Shown here one piece after another: positions 38,192 to 45,872 of a stretch of DNA of 64,000 nt; the first letter of the stretch is position 1, and each line of letters starts with the position of its first letter. Source of the stretch: JAMOAD01 sp023621955 (GTDB lineage: Bacteria; Acidobacteriota; Aminicenantia; JAMOAD01). The stretch lies in the NCBI GenBank assembly GCA_035403085.1, contig DAONEM010000008.1, forward strand, positions 1 to 64,000, read 5' to 3'. The translations under genes and the position numbers were made by a program. The notes below the pieces were generated by a model, which was given only the letters and a program-made list of their open reading frames with translations, had not been told where the DNA came from and made no database searches.

Positions 38192-39477
38192 GGGGCAACC
38201 TTTCGGAGCCTGGTGAAGATGCTGAACATGATTCCTCCTCCTTTGATCATCAGGGAAAGCAGGGCGTAGAGGGCTATGCAGGCGAAGCCTAAGAGGGGCT
38301 TGCCCACGAGGACGAAGGGGGCGAAGGTCCACAGGTAGGTGTTGCGTCGCCCAGCGAAGACCCGTAAGGCCCGGGCGAAGGGTCCGCTGTCGTCGAACTG
38401 AAGGTGAAACACTCTCCGGTAAGCGGCTGTGAGGACCATGTCGAGGACGTTGGCGGCGAGGATGGTTCCCAGGGAGATCAGGGGTAGGGTGACTCTGCCC
38501 CCTGCCGAGAGATGCCAGGCCAGTGCCAGGTACCATCCGTTCTCGTAGACCTTGTCGAGGTGGTGTTCCCATTCCCCTAGGGGGGAGAAGTGGAGTTTGA
38601 CACGGGCCTGTTTTCCGTCCAGTCCGTCGAGGACTCCGACGATGAGGGCCAGGACCAGGCCGGAAGCAAGGAACCCTGCGGCGAAGAGGCCGAGGGCGGC
38701 GAAGGCCGCGAGGTTGTTGAGAACCGTGAGCTGGTTGGGGGTGATCGACCACTCACAGATTTGCGATATGAGCGCGTTCTCGATGGGGCGGTGGATGTAC
38801 CAGGCCGGCCAATCGAGGACAAGCTTTTGGGAAGAGCTGATCAAAATGCTCTTTGCGGCGGGGTTGTCTTCCGGCCCCTTCACCGGGAAGAAGAGAAAGG
38901 GGACATGGGCGCGCATATCGGGTTTGTAGTTGGGGAGGGTCGAGAGGTCGAGAAGGAGATTCGGCTCGTCTCCCACGGCTTTGACAGCCTCTTGGGCGAG
39001 AGAGAGGGGGGAGGGGAGAGCGAATCCGGCGAGGCGGGAGAGGGAAATTCTTGCGACTCCCGCAAAGAGGTAGGGACGTCCGGAAAGGGTGATCGACGGG
39101 AGGCCTGCCCGGGAAGGGACACACTCCTGAGGAATGAAGCAGAGACGTTCGCCCCCTTGGGAGAGGAGAGCCGGTAGCCGTGAGTCGACGAGGGCCGATC
39201 CGTCCAGAAGGAGAACCTGCGGGGTGCCGTCGGCGGGCAAGAGAGAGGGATCGATTCTTCTCCCCTCGTCGAGAGGAGAGACCGTGAAGGGGATGTTGAA
39301 CTTCTTCAGCTCCGAGAGGATTCCTTCGGGGACCTCCCCTTTGGGGCAGAGAACCGTTATTCCGGAGACACCCTCGTAGTAGAGGGTACGAAGGGAGCGC
39401 TCCAAGACGGTCACACCGGCGATTCTCACGAAACTCTCTGCAGAGGCCAGGACGAACGCCCTCGTCGGAGTGGTCAT
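38188..39477 (-). CDS. Nucleotidyltransferase-like / CDP-alcohol phosphotransferase fusion
   Basis: Residues 1-180 look like a sugar-nucleotidyltransferase fold (FVRIAGVTVLERSLRTLYYEGV), but the GxGxR nucleotide loop is absent. Residues 225-429 are a membrane CDP-alcohol phosphotransferase with D284, D287, G288, A291 and R292 in GVLDGLDGKQAR. Where the family motif continues as Gly-x3-Asp-x3-Asp, this protein has G301, H305 and K309 (GEWEHHLDK), although D308 is adjacent. Two-domain enzymes of this architecture are known for di-myo-inositol phosphate synthesis; the missing residues argue against a simple transfer of that role. ATG 39477 overlaps the flippase stop (ATGA). Length 429 aa. Confidence 0.85.
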   Translation of the reverse strand: MTTPTRAFVLASAESFVRIAGVTVLERSLRTLYYEGVSGITVLCPKGEVPEGILSELKKFNIPFTVSPLDEGRRIDPSLLPADGTPQVLLLDGSALVDSRLPALLSQGGERLCFIPQECVPSRAGLPSITLSGRPYLFAGVARISLSRLAGFALPSPLSLAQEAVKAVGDEPNLLLDLSTLPNYKPDMRAHVPFLFFPVKGPEDNPAAKSILISSSQKLVLDWPAWYIHRPIENALISQICEWSITPNQLTVLNNLAAFAALGLFAAGFLASGLVLALIVGVLDGLDGKQARVKLHFSPLGEWEHHLDKVYENGWYLALAWHLSAGGRVTLPLISLGTILAANVLDMVLTAAYRRVFHLQFDDSGPFARALRVFAGRRNTYLWTFAPFVLVGKPLLGFACIALYALLSLMIKGGGIMFSIFTRLRKVAP

Positions 39478-40991
39478 AGGGACTCCTTTCTTCTGGGAGA
39501 AACCAGAGAGGTAAACTTCTGCAGGAGGGCCTTGTCCTCTGCGGCGGTGCCGAAGAGGTGGAGCAGGAGGATGTACCCTACCAGGAAAGCGGCCAGGGCC
39601 ACCGCGTCGGAAACCCTGGGAGGAAGGGCCCAGACGAGCTCTTTCAAGAGGAAGGCGGCGGCACCGGAGAGGGCCGCGGCGAAGAGTGCCCGAAGGTGGT
39701 ACCGGGTGAAGGGGTGCATCCGGTAGAAGAGGCGGACCATGACGAGCCTGAGAAGGTTCATCACGGTGTAGGCGGCCAGGGTCGCACAGGCGGCTCCGGT
39801 CATTCCGTAACGGGGGACCAGGAAGAGGCCGAGTCCGGCGGAAACGGCGATCCCGGCCACGGTGTTGAGCAGGTTGAAGGCGGGCCTCTCGATGAGGATG
39901 AAGAGCTCCGAGACCCCCAGGACTGTGTTGATAAGAACGGCTATGGTCAGGAGCGTGAGGGGAAGGGCTCCCGAAGAGAACCCCTTTCCAAAGACGGCCA
40001 TGATGAGTTGGGACCCGAAGGTCGCCAAGCCCAGGAGGGCGAGGTCGATGATCAGGATCCAGCGGGTGACCGTCCTGAAGTGGGCGAGAAGCTCCTTGGA
40101 TTCTGACCTGGCTTCGGCGGCCGCGATCACCGGGATGGTGATGGGGTCGAAACTCTGGCGGACCTTCTTGAAGGTGAAGGCGGCGTTCTGGGCGAGTCCG
40201 TAGACACCGACCGAGGCTGGCGCCGCGAAACGGCTCAGGAGGAGGAGGTCGATCCTCTGCAGGAAGAGGTTCAGAAGGTCGTAGACACCGATGAAGGCGG
40301 AAAACCGCGTGAACTCTCGACGGCCTTCCTTCGCCGCCAGAAGCCTGAAGACCCGACGGGGCGAGTAGAGCCTGGTGAAGAGGATCCCCGCGGCGGTTGT
40401 CCCCGCCGCGGTCGCCAGAAGAAAGGCCCAGGCGATACCTTTGATCCCCGGGAGAAAGGGGCGGAGGAGAAGGGCGAGGAGGAAGAGAGCCGCCGGTTCG
40501 ATGCCGCTCTTGACGGCGATCTCGTGCTTCATGACCCGGACGGCCCGGGCCCCGTGGACCAGGACGGCCGTGAGGGTCCAGAAGAGGATTCCCGGAGCCA
40601 TCACCCTGAGGGGAAGAACCAGGTCTGGACGGTGGAGAAGGGAACAAAGGAGGGGAACCGAGAGCTCCAAGGCTCCGACGAGGAGAAGGGAGCAGAACGC
40701 CGTCACTGCGAGGGCTTGGGCGATGGAACGGTAAGCCCCCTCCTCGTCGCCGGTGGCGCGGAAGCGGGCGACAAAGGTCAAAACGCCCCTATCGAACCCT
40801 AAGAGGCCGAGTTTTGAGGCGATGTCGAGGCTGGATTGACAGAGAACGAAGACGCCGGTGATCGCTGCGCCGTAGGCCCTGGCGAGCCAGACATAGAAGA
40901 GAACGTTGACACTTTTGATGAGAATTCCTGCGAAGTTTGTGAGCGCACCCCGTGCGATGTCGCGTGTATCCGCCTTGAGGTTGTTGGTCAA
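39474..40991 (-). CDS. Wzx/MATE-like lipid-linked oligosaccharide or lipid flippase
   Basis: Polytopic membrane protein with roughly 12-14 hydrophobic helices, e.g. TNFAGILIKSVNVLFYVWLA, SLLLVGALELSVPLLCSLL and GAAAFLLKELVWALPP. It resembles the polysaccharide-biosynthesis transporter (Wzx/RfbX, MurJ-like) families. TTG 40991, with GGAGG 4-5 nt upstream, gives 505 aa; no ATG or GTG is better placed. It is the first gene of the operon with the CDP-alcohol phosphotransferase fusion and the radical SAM gene, so its cargo is probably their product. Confidence 0.88.
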   Translation of the reverse strand: MTNNLKADTRDIARGALTNFAGILIKSVNVLFYVWLARAYGAAITGVFVLCQSSLDIASKLGLLGFDRGVLTFVARFRATGDEEGAYRSIAQALAVTAFCSLLLVGALELSVPLLCSLLHRPDLVLPLRVMAPGILFWTLTAVLVHGARAVRVMKHEIAVKSGIEPAALFLLALLLRPFLPGIKGIAWAFLLATAAGTTAAGILFTRLYSPRRVFRLLAAKEGRREFTRFSAFIGVYDLLNLFLQRIDLLLLSRFAAPASVGVYGLAQNAAFTFKKVRQSFDPITIPVIAAAEARSESKELLAHFRTVTRWILIIDLALLGLATFGSQLIMAVFGKGFSSGALPLTLLTIAVLINTVLGVSELFILIERPAFNLLNTVAGIAVSAGLGLFLVPRYGMTGAACATLAAYTVMNLLRLVMVRLFYRMHPFTRYHLRALFAAALSGAAAFLLKELVWALPPRVSDAVALAAFLVGYILLLHLFGTAAEDKALLQKFTSLVSPRRKESL

Positions 40992-41120
40992 AAAACCTCC
41001 GAAGCCGATGTGCGACGGCTGCCTTGAAAGGGGCAAGCAGAAGAGAGCCCTCTCTCCGGGGCGATTAGAAAGAAAATATCGGGTCGTCTCATTATGGACA
41101 ATTTCGTGGCGCGGATCTTC

Positions 41121-41149
41121 ATTAAAGCCGACTAGAGAGAAAAAGTCAA
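41121..41149 (-). promoter_or_regulatory. Promoter of the flippase operon
   Basis: TTGACT (41149-41144), 17-bp spacer, TTTAAT (41126-41121) on the - strand, about 130 nt before the TTG start. Its -35 is only 4 bp from the divergent lpxC -35. Confidence 0.65.
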
Positions 41150-41153
41150 GGAG

Positions 41154-41183
41154 TTGACCCCTTCCCGGCAGGGAAGGTATGAT
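41154..41183 (+). promoter_or_regulatory. lpxC: Promoter of lpxC (leaderless arrangement)
   Basis: TTGACC (41154-41159), 18-bp spacer, TATGAT (41178-41183), then 5 nt to ATG 41189. Confidence 0.75.
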
Positions 41184-41188
41184 CTGAT

Positions 41189-42046
41189 ATGATGAAGACA
41201 AGGGAGTTAAAAAGGACCCTGGAGTTTGAAGGAATCGGGGTCCATTCGGGGAAGGGAGTCCGTTGTCGGCTTCTTCCCGACACATCCTTCCGGGGCGTCC
41301 GCTTCCTTCTTCCCGGAGGCCCACCCCGCCTGGCCGATCCTTTCACGGCCTCGACGCCCAACTCTACGGTCTTGGAGTGGAAGGGGGAGAGAGTGGCTAC
41401 GGTGGAGCACCTTCTGGCGGTTCTCCACCTCCTTCGGTACCGGAGGGTGATGGTCGAAGTTCAGGGGGGAGAACTCCCTATCCTTGACGGGAGCGCCCTC
41501 CCCTACTTCGAGGCCCTGTCGGATCCCGCCGTTTTCTCCCCCGGGGAAGAGGAGGACTCAGGTCCTTTTCCTTCGCCCCTACGGGTTCAAGAGGGAGAGG
41601 GATGGGCCGAATACTCACCGGGCGGTCCCTTTCGCGTGGAATACGGGATCCGCTTCCCCCACCCCGCTATCGGAGAGCTCACTTGGCGTGGAGAGATCAA
41701 CGAGGAGACCTTCGGAAGGGAGATCGCCCCGGCCAGAACCTTCGGCTTCCTGAAGCAGGCGCAAGAGCTGAGAAAGAGGGGGCTGGCCTTGGGGGCCTCC
41801 CTGGAGAACACCATCGTCCTGGACGATCAGGGGCCTCTCTCCCCTCTTCGCTTCCCTGACGAATACGTGCGGCACAAGGTTTTAGACCTTCTGGGAGACC
41901 TCTTCTACCTCGGCGGCGGGCTTACGGGAGTGTGGCGGGTGTTTCGGGGGGGACACTCGCTTCATCTGGCGTTGGTGAGAGGACTTCTGGCTCTTCCTTC
42001 GGGGCCTCTTGCGTCAGGGGCTCCTCCCTCTCAGGGGGGGGCTTAA
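41189..42046 (+). CDS. lpxC: UDP-3-O-acyl-N-acetylglucosamine deacetylase
   Basis: Zinc deacetylase that commits lipid A synthesis; it shows that the cell makes lipopolysaccharide or a lipid A-like molecule. Zinc-ligand motifs are VEHLLAVL and RHKVLDLLGDL; the LPILDGSALPYF and ARTFGFL segments and the C-terminal GGHSLHLALVRGLL are family features. The start is ATG 41189 (ATG 41192 follows). Length 285 aa is slightly short. The last 125 nt overlap the convergent mtgA gene. Confidence 0.93.
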   Translation: MMKTRELKRTLEFEGIGVHSGKGVRCRLLPDTSFRGVRFLLPGGPPRLADPFTASTPNSTVLEWKGERVATVEHLLAVLHLLRYRRVMVEVQGGELPILDGSALPYFEALSDPAVFSPGEEEDSGPFPSPLRVQEGEGWAEYSPGGPFRVEYGIRFPHPAIGELTWRGEINEETFGREIAPARTFGFLKQAQELRKRGLALGASLENTIVLDDQGPLSPLRFPDEYVRHKVLDLLGDLFYLGGGLTGVWRVFRGGHSLHLALVRGLLALPSGPLASGAPPSQGGA

Positions 42047-42740
42047 GCCCTCGGTGCCTGAGGATGGAGAGGATCCTGCGACGCTTGAAGGCGACGAACC
42101 CCCTCTGAGCGCGGGGAGAGTACTTCAAGGGGTTGGGAAGGATCGCGGCCAGAGAGGCGGCCTGTTCGAGGGAGAGAGAGGAAGCGGAGACTCCGAAGTG
42201 ACGCCTCGCCGCAGCCTCGGCCCCGAAGATTCCCTCACCCCACTCCACGGAGTTGAGGTAAAGCTCGAGAATCCTCTTCTTCGTGAGCGTCTTCTCCATC
42301 TTCAGGGCGATGGGGACCTCCGCCGCCTTCCGGAAGAGACTCTTCTTCGGCGAGAGGTAGAGGTTCTTCGCCAGCTGCTGGGTCAGCGTGGAGGCTCCTC
42401 TAACCATACGGCCCCTCTTCAGGTCCTTTTCGAGGGAGAGGCGGATCTCGACCCAATCCAGGCCTTCGTGGCTGAAAAACCGGTCGTCTTCGCTGGCTAG
42501 AACGGCCCTGATGAGGGAGGGGGAGATCCTGGAGATGCTCTTCCACCTCCGGTCGACACGGTAGGGCTTTCCCTCCTTGAGCCTTTGGCTCTTACGGTAC
42601 TCGATGAAGGCCGTGGTCTTCGGGTTCTCCTTGGCCAAGCGGGCCGTGTCGGGGAGGAGGACAAACCAGAAGAGAAGGGCTCCCAGGACGAGGAGGAGAA
42701 GGCAGAGGAAGAACTTGGGTAAGAGGCGGCGTTTTTTCAT
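41922..42740 (-). CDS. mtgA: Monofunctional biosynthetic peptidoglycan transglycosylase
   Basis: Polymerises lipid II glycan chains at the inner membrane (GT51). One N-terminal transmembrane helix (FFLCLLLLVLGALLFWFVLL), the catalytic Glu in ASEDDRFFSHEG, and the GASTLTQQLAKNLYL and LELYLNSVEWGEGIFGAEAA motifs. Length 272 aa. The C-terminal 35-40 residues are a Pro/Glu-rich tail that lies antisense to the 3' end of lpxC and may be dispensable. ATGA overlap with the upstream fusion gene. Confidence 0.93.
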   Translation of the reverse strand: MKKRRLLPKFFLCLLLLVLGALLFWFVLLPDTARLAKENPKTTAFIEYRKSQRLKEGKPYRVDRRWKSISRISPSLIRAVLASEDDRFFSHEGLDWVEIRLSLEKDLKRGRMVRGASTLTQQLAKNLYLSPKKSLFRKAAEVPIALKMEKTLTKKRILELYLNSVEWGEGIFGAEAAARRHFGVSASSLSLEQAASLAAILPNPLKYSPRAQRGFVAFKRRRILSILRHRGLKPPPEREEPLTQEAPKEEPEVLSPTPDEASVPPETPATLP

Positions 42741-43855
42741 GGTTGTTCCTTTCTTTCAGGGGGTAAAGGTCTCTTTCTGAAGAGCTTCTCCCTCTCCAGA
42801 AGGGGAAAATCTATGAGAAACTGAGGGGTGAAGACTCCCCGGTCCATCCCCTCCTTGATCTCCCGGTAGCTCCAGAACCTTCCCTCCGTGATCTCCTGGG
42901 GATCCGTTTTCAAGGGGAGGCCATCGTAGAGGGCGGTATAGGAGATGACCCATTCGCTTTCTCTCTCTTCCCTTCGGATGTTAAGGGCGAAGGGGGCGAA
43001 AGAGGGCGGTTCCCAACCCAACTCTTCGAGGCACTCCCTCTTGAGAGCCTCTTCGGGCTTCTCCCCGAAGAGGATATGGCCGCTTACCGAGGTTTCCCAG
43101 AGACCCGGCGCGGTCTCCTTGTTCGGGGAGCGTTTCTGCAGGTAGAGGTCTCCGTCTCGAGAGAAGAGGTGCAGTCTCACGACCGGGTGGAGAAGGGAGG
43201 GATCGCCATGGCAGAGGGAGCGGGGGGCCTTGCCGAGGAGACGTCCCTCGTCGTTGACGATGGGGAGTTGCTCTTCTCTCTCCAGGAGACGCCATCGTCT
43301 CGCGGCGATAATCCTCCGCCCCAGGAGGGTGGCCAGGGTCGCCCCCAGGAGGAGAAGGGGAAGAAGGGTTGTGGAGACGAAGGCCCAGACCCTTCTGGAG
43401 AGGAAGAGGGCGGCGTAGAGCGTGAGGAGGGAGTGGAGAAAGAAGAGGAAGAAGAGGGGGCGGGAGAGTCTCTTGAGGGAACCTTCGGGGAGCCAAGGCG
43501 CATACCTTTTCATGGACCCCGATAGGAGAGGCCAGGGGGTGTAGGCCTCCAGGAAGAGGAGCCCGGACATGATGAAGCCGAAAAGGGCTGGCTTGACAAG
43601 GAAAAAGCGGCTGTCCCGGAGGAAGAGTGAGAGAAGGCCCAAGAGCATGACCAGGAGAGTGTCCGCAAGGATCCAGAGATCGGTCTTCCTCTGCTTGATC
43701 CAGGTCCAGAGGAACTCCCCGCCCCCCGTGACAAGGGCCATGATGACGGCGGGGGTCTCCCCCCAAAGCTCCTCGACGAGGATGTAGGCGAGAAGGGGAA
43801 GAAGCGAGAGGAGAAGGAAGAGGTTCCAGGAGGTGTGCCTCTTCTCTCCTTCCAT
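42737..43855 (-). CDS. YciB/septation-protein-A-like membrane domain fused to a Nudix hydrolase
   Basis: Residues 1-185 contain about five to six transmembrane helices with the YciB-like pattern (KRTDLW-type KQRKTDLWILADTLLVML, FFLVKPALFGFIMSGLL). Residues 200-372 form a Nudix domain: the box GHILFGEKPEEALKRECLEELGW fits Gx5Ex7REUxEExGU, preceded by LYLQKRSPNKETAPGLWETS, as in IDI/YfcD-like hydrolases. A pyrophosphorylated substrate at the membrane (for example an isoprenoid or nucleotide-linked precursor) is possible but unproven. Length 372 aa. It overlaps mtgA (ATGA) and is separated by 2 nt from the DUF3187-like gene. Confidence 0.83.
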   Translation of the reverse strand: MEGEKRHTSWNLFLLLSLLPLLAYILVEELWGETPAVIMALVTGGGEFLWTWIKQRKTDLWILADTLLVMLLGLLSLFLRDSRFFLVKPALFGFIMSGLLFLEAYTPWPLLSGSMKRYAPWLPEGSLKRLSRPLFFLFFLHSLLTLYAALFLSRRVWAFVSTTLLPLLLLGATLATLLGRRIIAARRWRLLEREEQLPIVNDEGRLLGKAPRSLCHGDPSLLHPVVRLHLFSRDGDLYLQKRSPNKETAPGLWETSVSGHILFGEKPEEALKRECLEELGWEPPSFAPFALNIRREERESEWVISYTALYDGLPLKTDPQEITEGRFWSYREIKEGMDRGVFTPQFLIDFPLLEREKLFRKRPLPPERKEQP

Positions 43856-43857
43856 GG

Positions 43858-44742
43858 TCAGCGGGAAAAGGAGGCTCGGAGGAAGAAGGAGATGTCCGCG
43901 GAGGTGTCGAAAGGAGGGAGGTCTTCGATGATTCCCGCCTCCAGACGACGGGAGAGAGGGATGGAGAGAGAGACCGCCCGGGCCGCGTGTCTGCGGTCAC
44001 CGACCCGGTAGGGGGAACTACGGCTCAGGATGGAGAGCCTGATCCGGGAGAGGGAGAGGCGAAGCTCGTCCTGGGAGAAGGTTGAGTTCAGAGGCTCTTG
44101 CTCGGGGATCCAACCGGGACGGGGGAAGAGGGCGCGGTGGTGGTAGAGTTCCAGGGAGAGGTTCCTGGTGATCTGCCAGGCGGCGGAGCCGCCCCAGACG
44201 AGGAAGGGGTTGCGGGGGGAGAGTCCTGCGGTGGCCACCAGGGGAAGCCCCAGGGAGAAGCGAAGGTCCAGAGAGAGGGGACCCTTGCCGTAGACTCTTC
44301 TGGAAAGGCCCAGGATCAGGGGGCCGCTTTGAACGGAGGGGGAGAGATGGGAGAAGCCGTCGCCGAGTCTGTAGTTGACTCTGTTCTTGGGGTAGAGGTC
44401 ACGCCGGGCTTCGGGGTAGCTGAAGAGGGAGTGGAACCCTTCGACCAGAGAATCCAGGTAACCTCCTGAGACGAAGCTGAACGTGACAGCCCCTTCGAAG
44501 GTCCAATCTTTGTCCAGTCCGCGTCGGTAGAGGAGGGTATGGGAGAAAAGCTCCATGTCGTTGACGGAGTCGTGGGCGAAGTCGAGGGCGTAGAGGTTGG
44601 CGTGGGTGTACTCCAGGGAGAGCGACCACCTGCGGGCTCCCAAGGGGGCGCCTGCCGTAAAAGGGAAACGGGCCAGGGAGTCCACCGGAGGGAAGAGGGT
44701 CTGGGTGGCTTGGCACGGGAGGGGGAGGAGAAGAAGGAACAA
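43858..44742 (-). CDS. DUF3187-like exported beta-rich protein
   Basis: Probable outer-membrane-associated protein of unknown function. Many alternating hydrophobic strands and aromatic residues, ending in ISFFLRASFSR, suggest a small barrel; similarity to DUF3187 is from memory and moderate. The start is uncertain: the reading frame runs back into tRNA-Leu, so I take the first usable codon after it, TTG 44742, which gives a short signal peptide (FLLLLPLPCQATQ). No Shine-Dalgarno is visible. The gene follows tRNA-Leu by 6 nt on the same strand and heads the run toward mtgA. Confidence 0.7.
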   Translation of the reverse strand: MFLLLLPLPCQATQTLFPPVDSLARFPFTAGAPLGARRWSLSLEYTHANLYALDFAHDSVNDMELFSHTLLYRRGLDKDWTFEGAVTFSFVSGGYLDSLVEGFHSLFSYPEARRDLYPKNRVNYRLGDGFSHLSPSVQSGPLILGLSRRVYGKGPLSLDLRFSLGLPLVATAGLSPRNPFLVWGGSAAWQITRNLSLELYHHRALFPRPGWIPEQEPLNSTFSQDELRLSLSRIRLSILSRSSPYRVGDRRHAARAVSLSIPLSRRLEAGIIEDLPPFDTSADISFFLRASFSR

Positions 44743-44747
44743 GAGGA

Positions 44748-44835
<88 letters not shown>

Positions 44836-44851
44836 CTGAAAAACAGGGTTA

Positions 44852-44880
44852 AACATAGCACCCACCCCGGTCTTTGTCAA
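44852..44880 (-). promoter_or_regulatory. Promoter of tRNA-Leu(TAG), possibly also of the DUF3187-Nudix-mtgA run
   Basis: TTGACA (44880-44875), 17-bp spacer, TATGTT (44857-44852) on the - strand. Confidence 0.75.
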
Positions 44881-44897
44881 CGGAGGCCTTGGGGGGG

Positions 44898-45836
44898 TCA
44901 GCCGAGGAACTTCTGCAGGTAGTCGTAGATTCCCTTGCTGTCCAAACCGTAGTGGGCCATGAGCTGGGAGGACTTGCCGGAGACGCCGAAAACGTTCTCC
45001 AGGCCGATCCTTCCGATCTGAACAGGGTGGCGTTCGGAGAGAAACTCGGCGACCGCCGAAGCGAAACCGCCGGCTTTCTGGTGCTCTTCGGCCACAACGA
45101 TTCGAGGGTAGCGGGAGGCGGCGCTCAAGAGAAACTCTTCGTCCAGGGGCTTCACCGTGGCGCAGTCGGCGACAGCCACAGACTTTCCGATCTTTTCGAG
45201 CTCTCTGGCCGCCGTGAGGGCCTCGGAGACCTCCTTGCCCGTCGCCAGGACCAGAGTGTCCCTGCCCTCTTTCAGCAGTTCGTAGCGTCCGAGGGCGAAA
45301 CGGTATCCGCTCTCATGGATGACCGGGAACTCTTCTCTGGAGAGGCGGACGTAGAAGGGCCCCCTCTCTTTATGGACGGTTCGGATGACCTCCTCGGTTT
45401 GGCGGCTGTCGGAAGGAACGATGACCCGCATGTTGGGAAGGACACGCATGAGGGCGACATCTTCGTTGCTCTGATGGGTGGCTCCATCCTCGCCGACGGT
45501 GATTCCTCCGTGGGTGGCGACGATCTTGACGTTCGCCTGGTTGTAGCAGATGCTTTGACGAACCTGGTCCCAGGCCCGTCCAGTCGCGAAGACGGCGAAA
45601 GTGGAGGCGAAGACCGTCCGGTCGCAGAGCGCGAGGCCGGCGGCCATGCCCATGAGGTTCTGCTCAGAGATTCCTGTGTTGAAGAAGCGTTCAGGGAAAC
45701 GCTCCTGGAAGAGAATCGTACGGGTGGAGGAGGAGAGATCGGCGTCGACCACAACCAGGCGCGGGTCCTCTTCCCCCAAAGAGATCAAGGTGCGGGCGTA
45801 AGCATCCCGCAAACTTTCCAAGGGGGTGGATGCCAT
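44898..45836 (-). CDS. Transketolase C-terminal subunit (split type)
   Basis: Carries the pyrimidine-binding and C-terminal domains of transketolase (VDADLSSSTRTILFQERFPERFFNTGISEQNLMGMAAGLAL in pieces, HGGITVGEDGATHQSNED, GRIGLENVFGVSG). At 312 aa it corresponds to the second half of the enzyme. The thiamine-diphosphate-binding N-terminal partner, usually directly upstream, is absent; the upstream gene is an M23 peptidase. It needs a partner encoded elsewhere. GAGG precedes the ATG by about 8 nt. Confidence 0.9.
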   Translation of the reverse strand: MASTPLESLRDAYARTLISLGEEDPRLVVVDADLSSSTRTILFQERFPERFFNTGISEQNLMGMAAGLALCDRTVFASTFAVFATGRAWDQVRQSICYNQANVKIVATHGGITVGEDGATHQSNEDVALMRVLPNMRVIVPSDSRQTEEVIRTVHKERGPFYVRLSREEFPVIHESGYRFALGRYELLKEGRDTLVLATGKEVSEALTAARELEKIGKSVAVADCATVKPLDEEFLLSAASRYPRIVVAEEHQKAGGFASAVAEFLSERHPVQIGRIGLENVFGVSGKSSQLMAHYGLDSKGIYDYLQKFLG

Positions 45837-45872
45837 GAAGTTAACCTCGTCTAAAGCCCCAGGAGAGAGCCT

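Noticed and set aside
38192..38752. 187-residue N-terminal extension of the radical SAM protein
   Set aside because: The frame runs through the coding region of the upstream fusion gene and is Arg/Pro-rich shadow sequence; the ATGA overlap at 38188-38191 gives a better start.
39478..40647. 390-residue N-terminal extension of the CDP-alcohol phosphotransferase fusion
   Set aside because: Same-strand alternate frame of the flippase gene, rich in Arg, Pro and Gly; no domain match. ATG 39477 overlaps the flippase stop.
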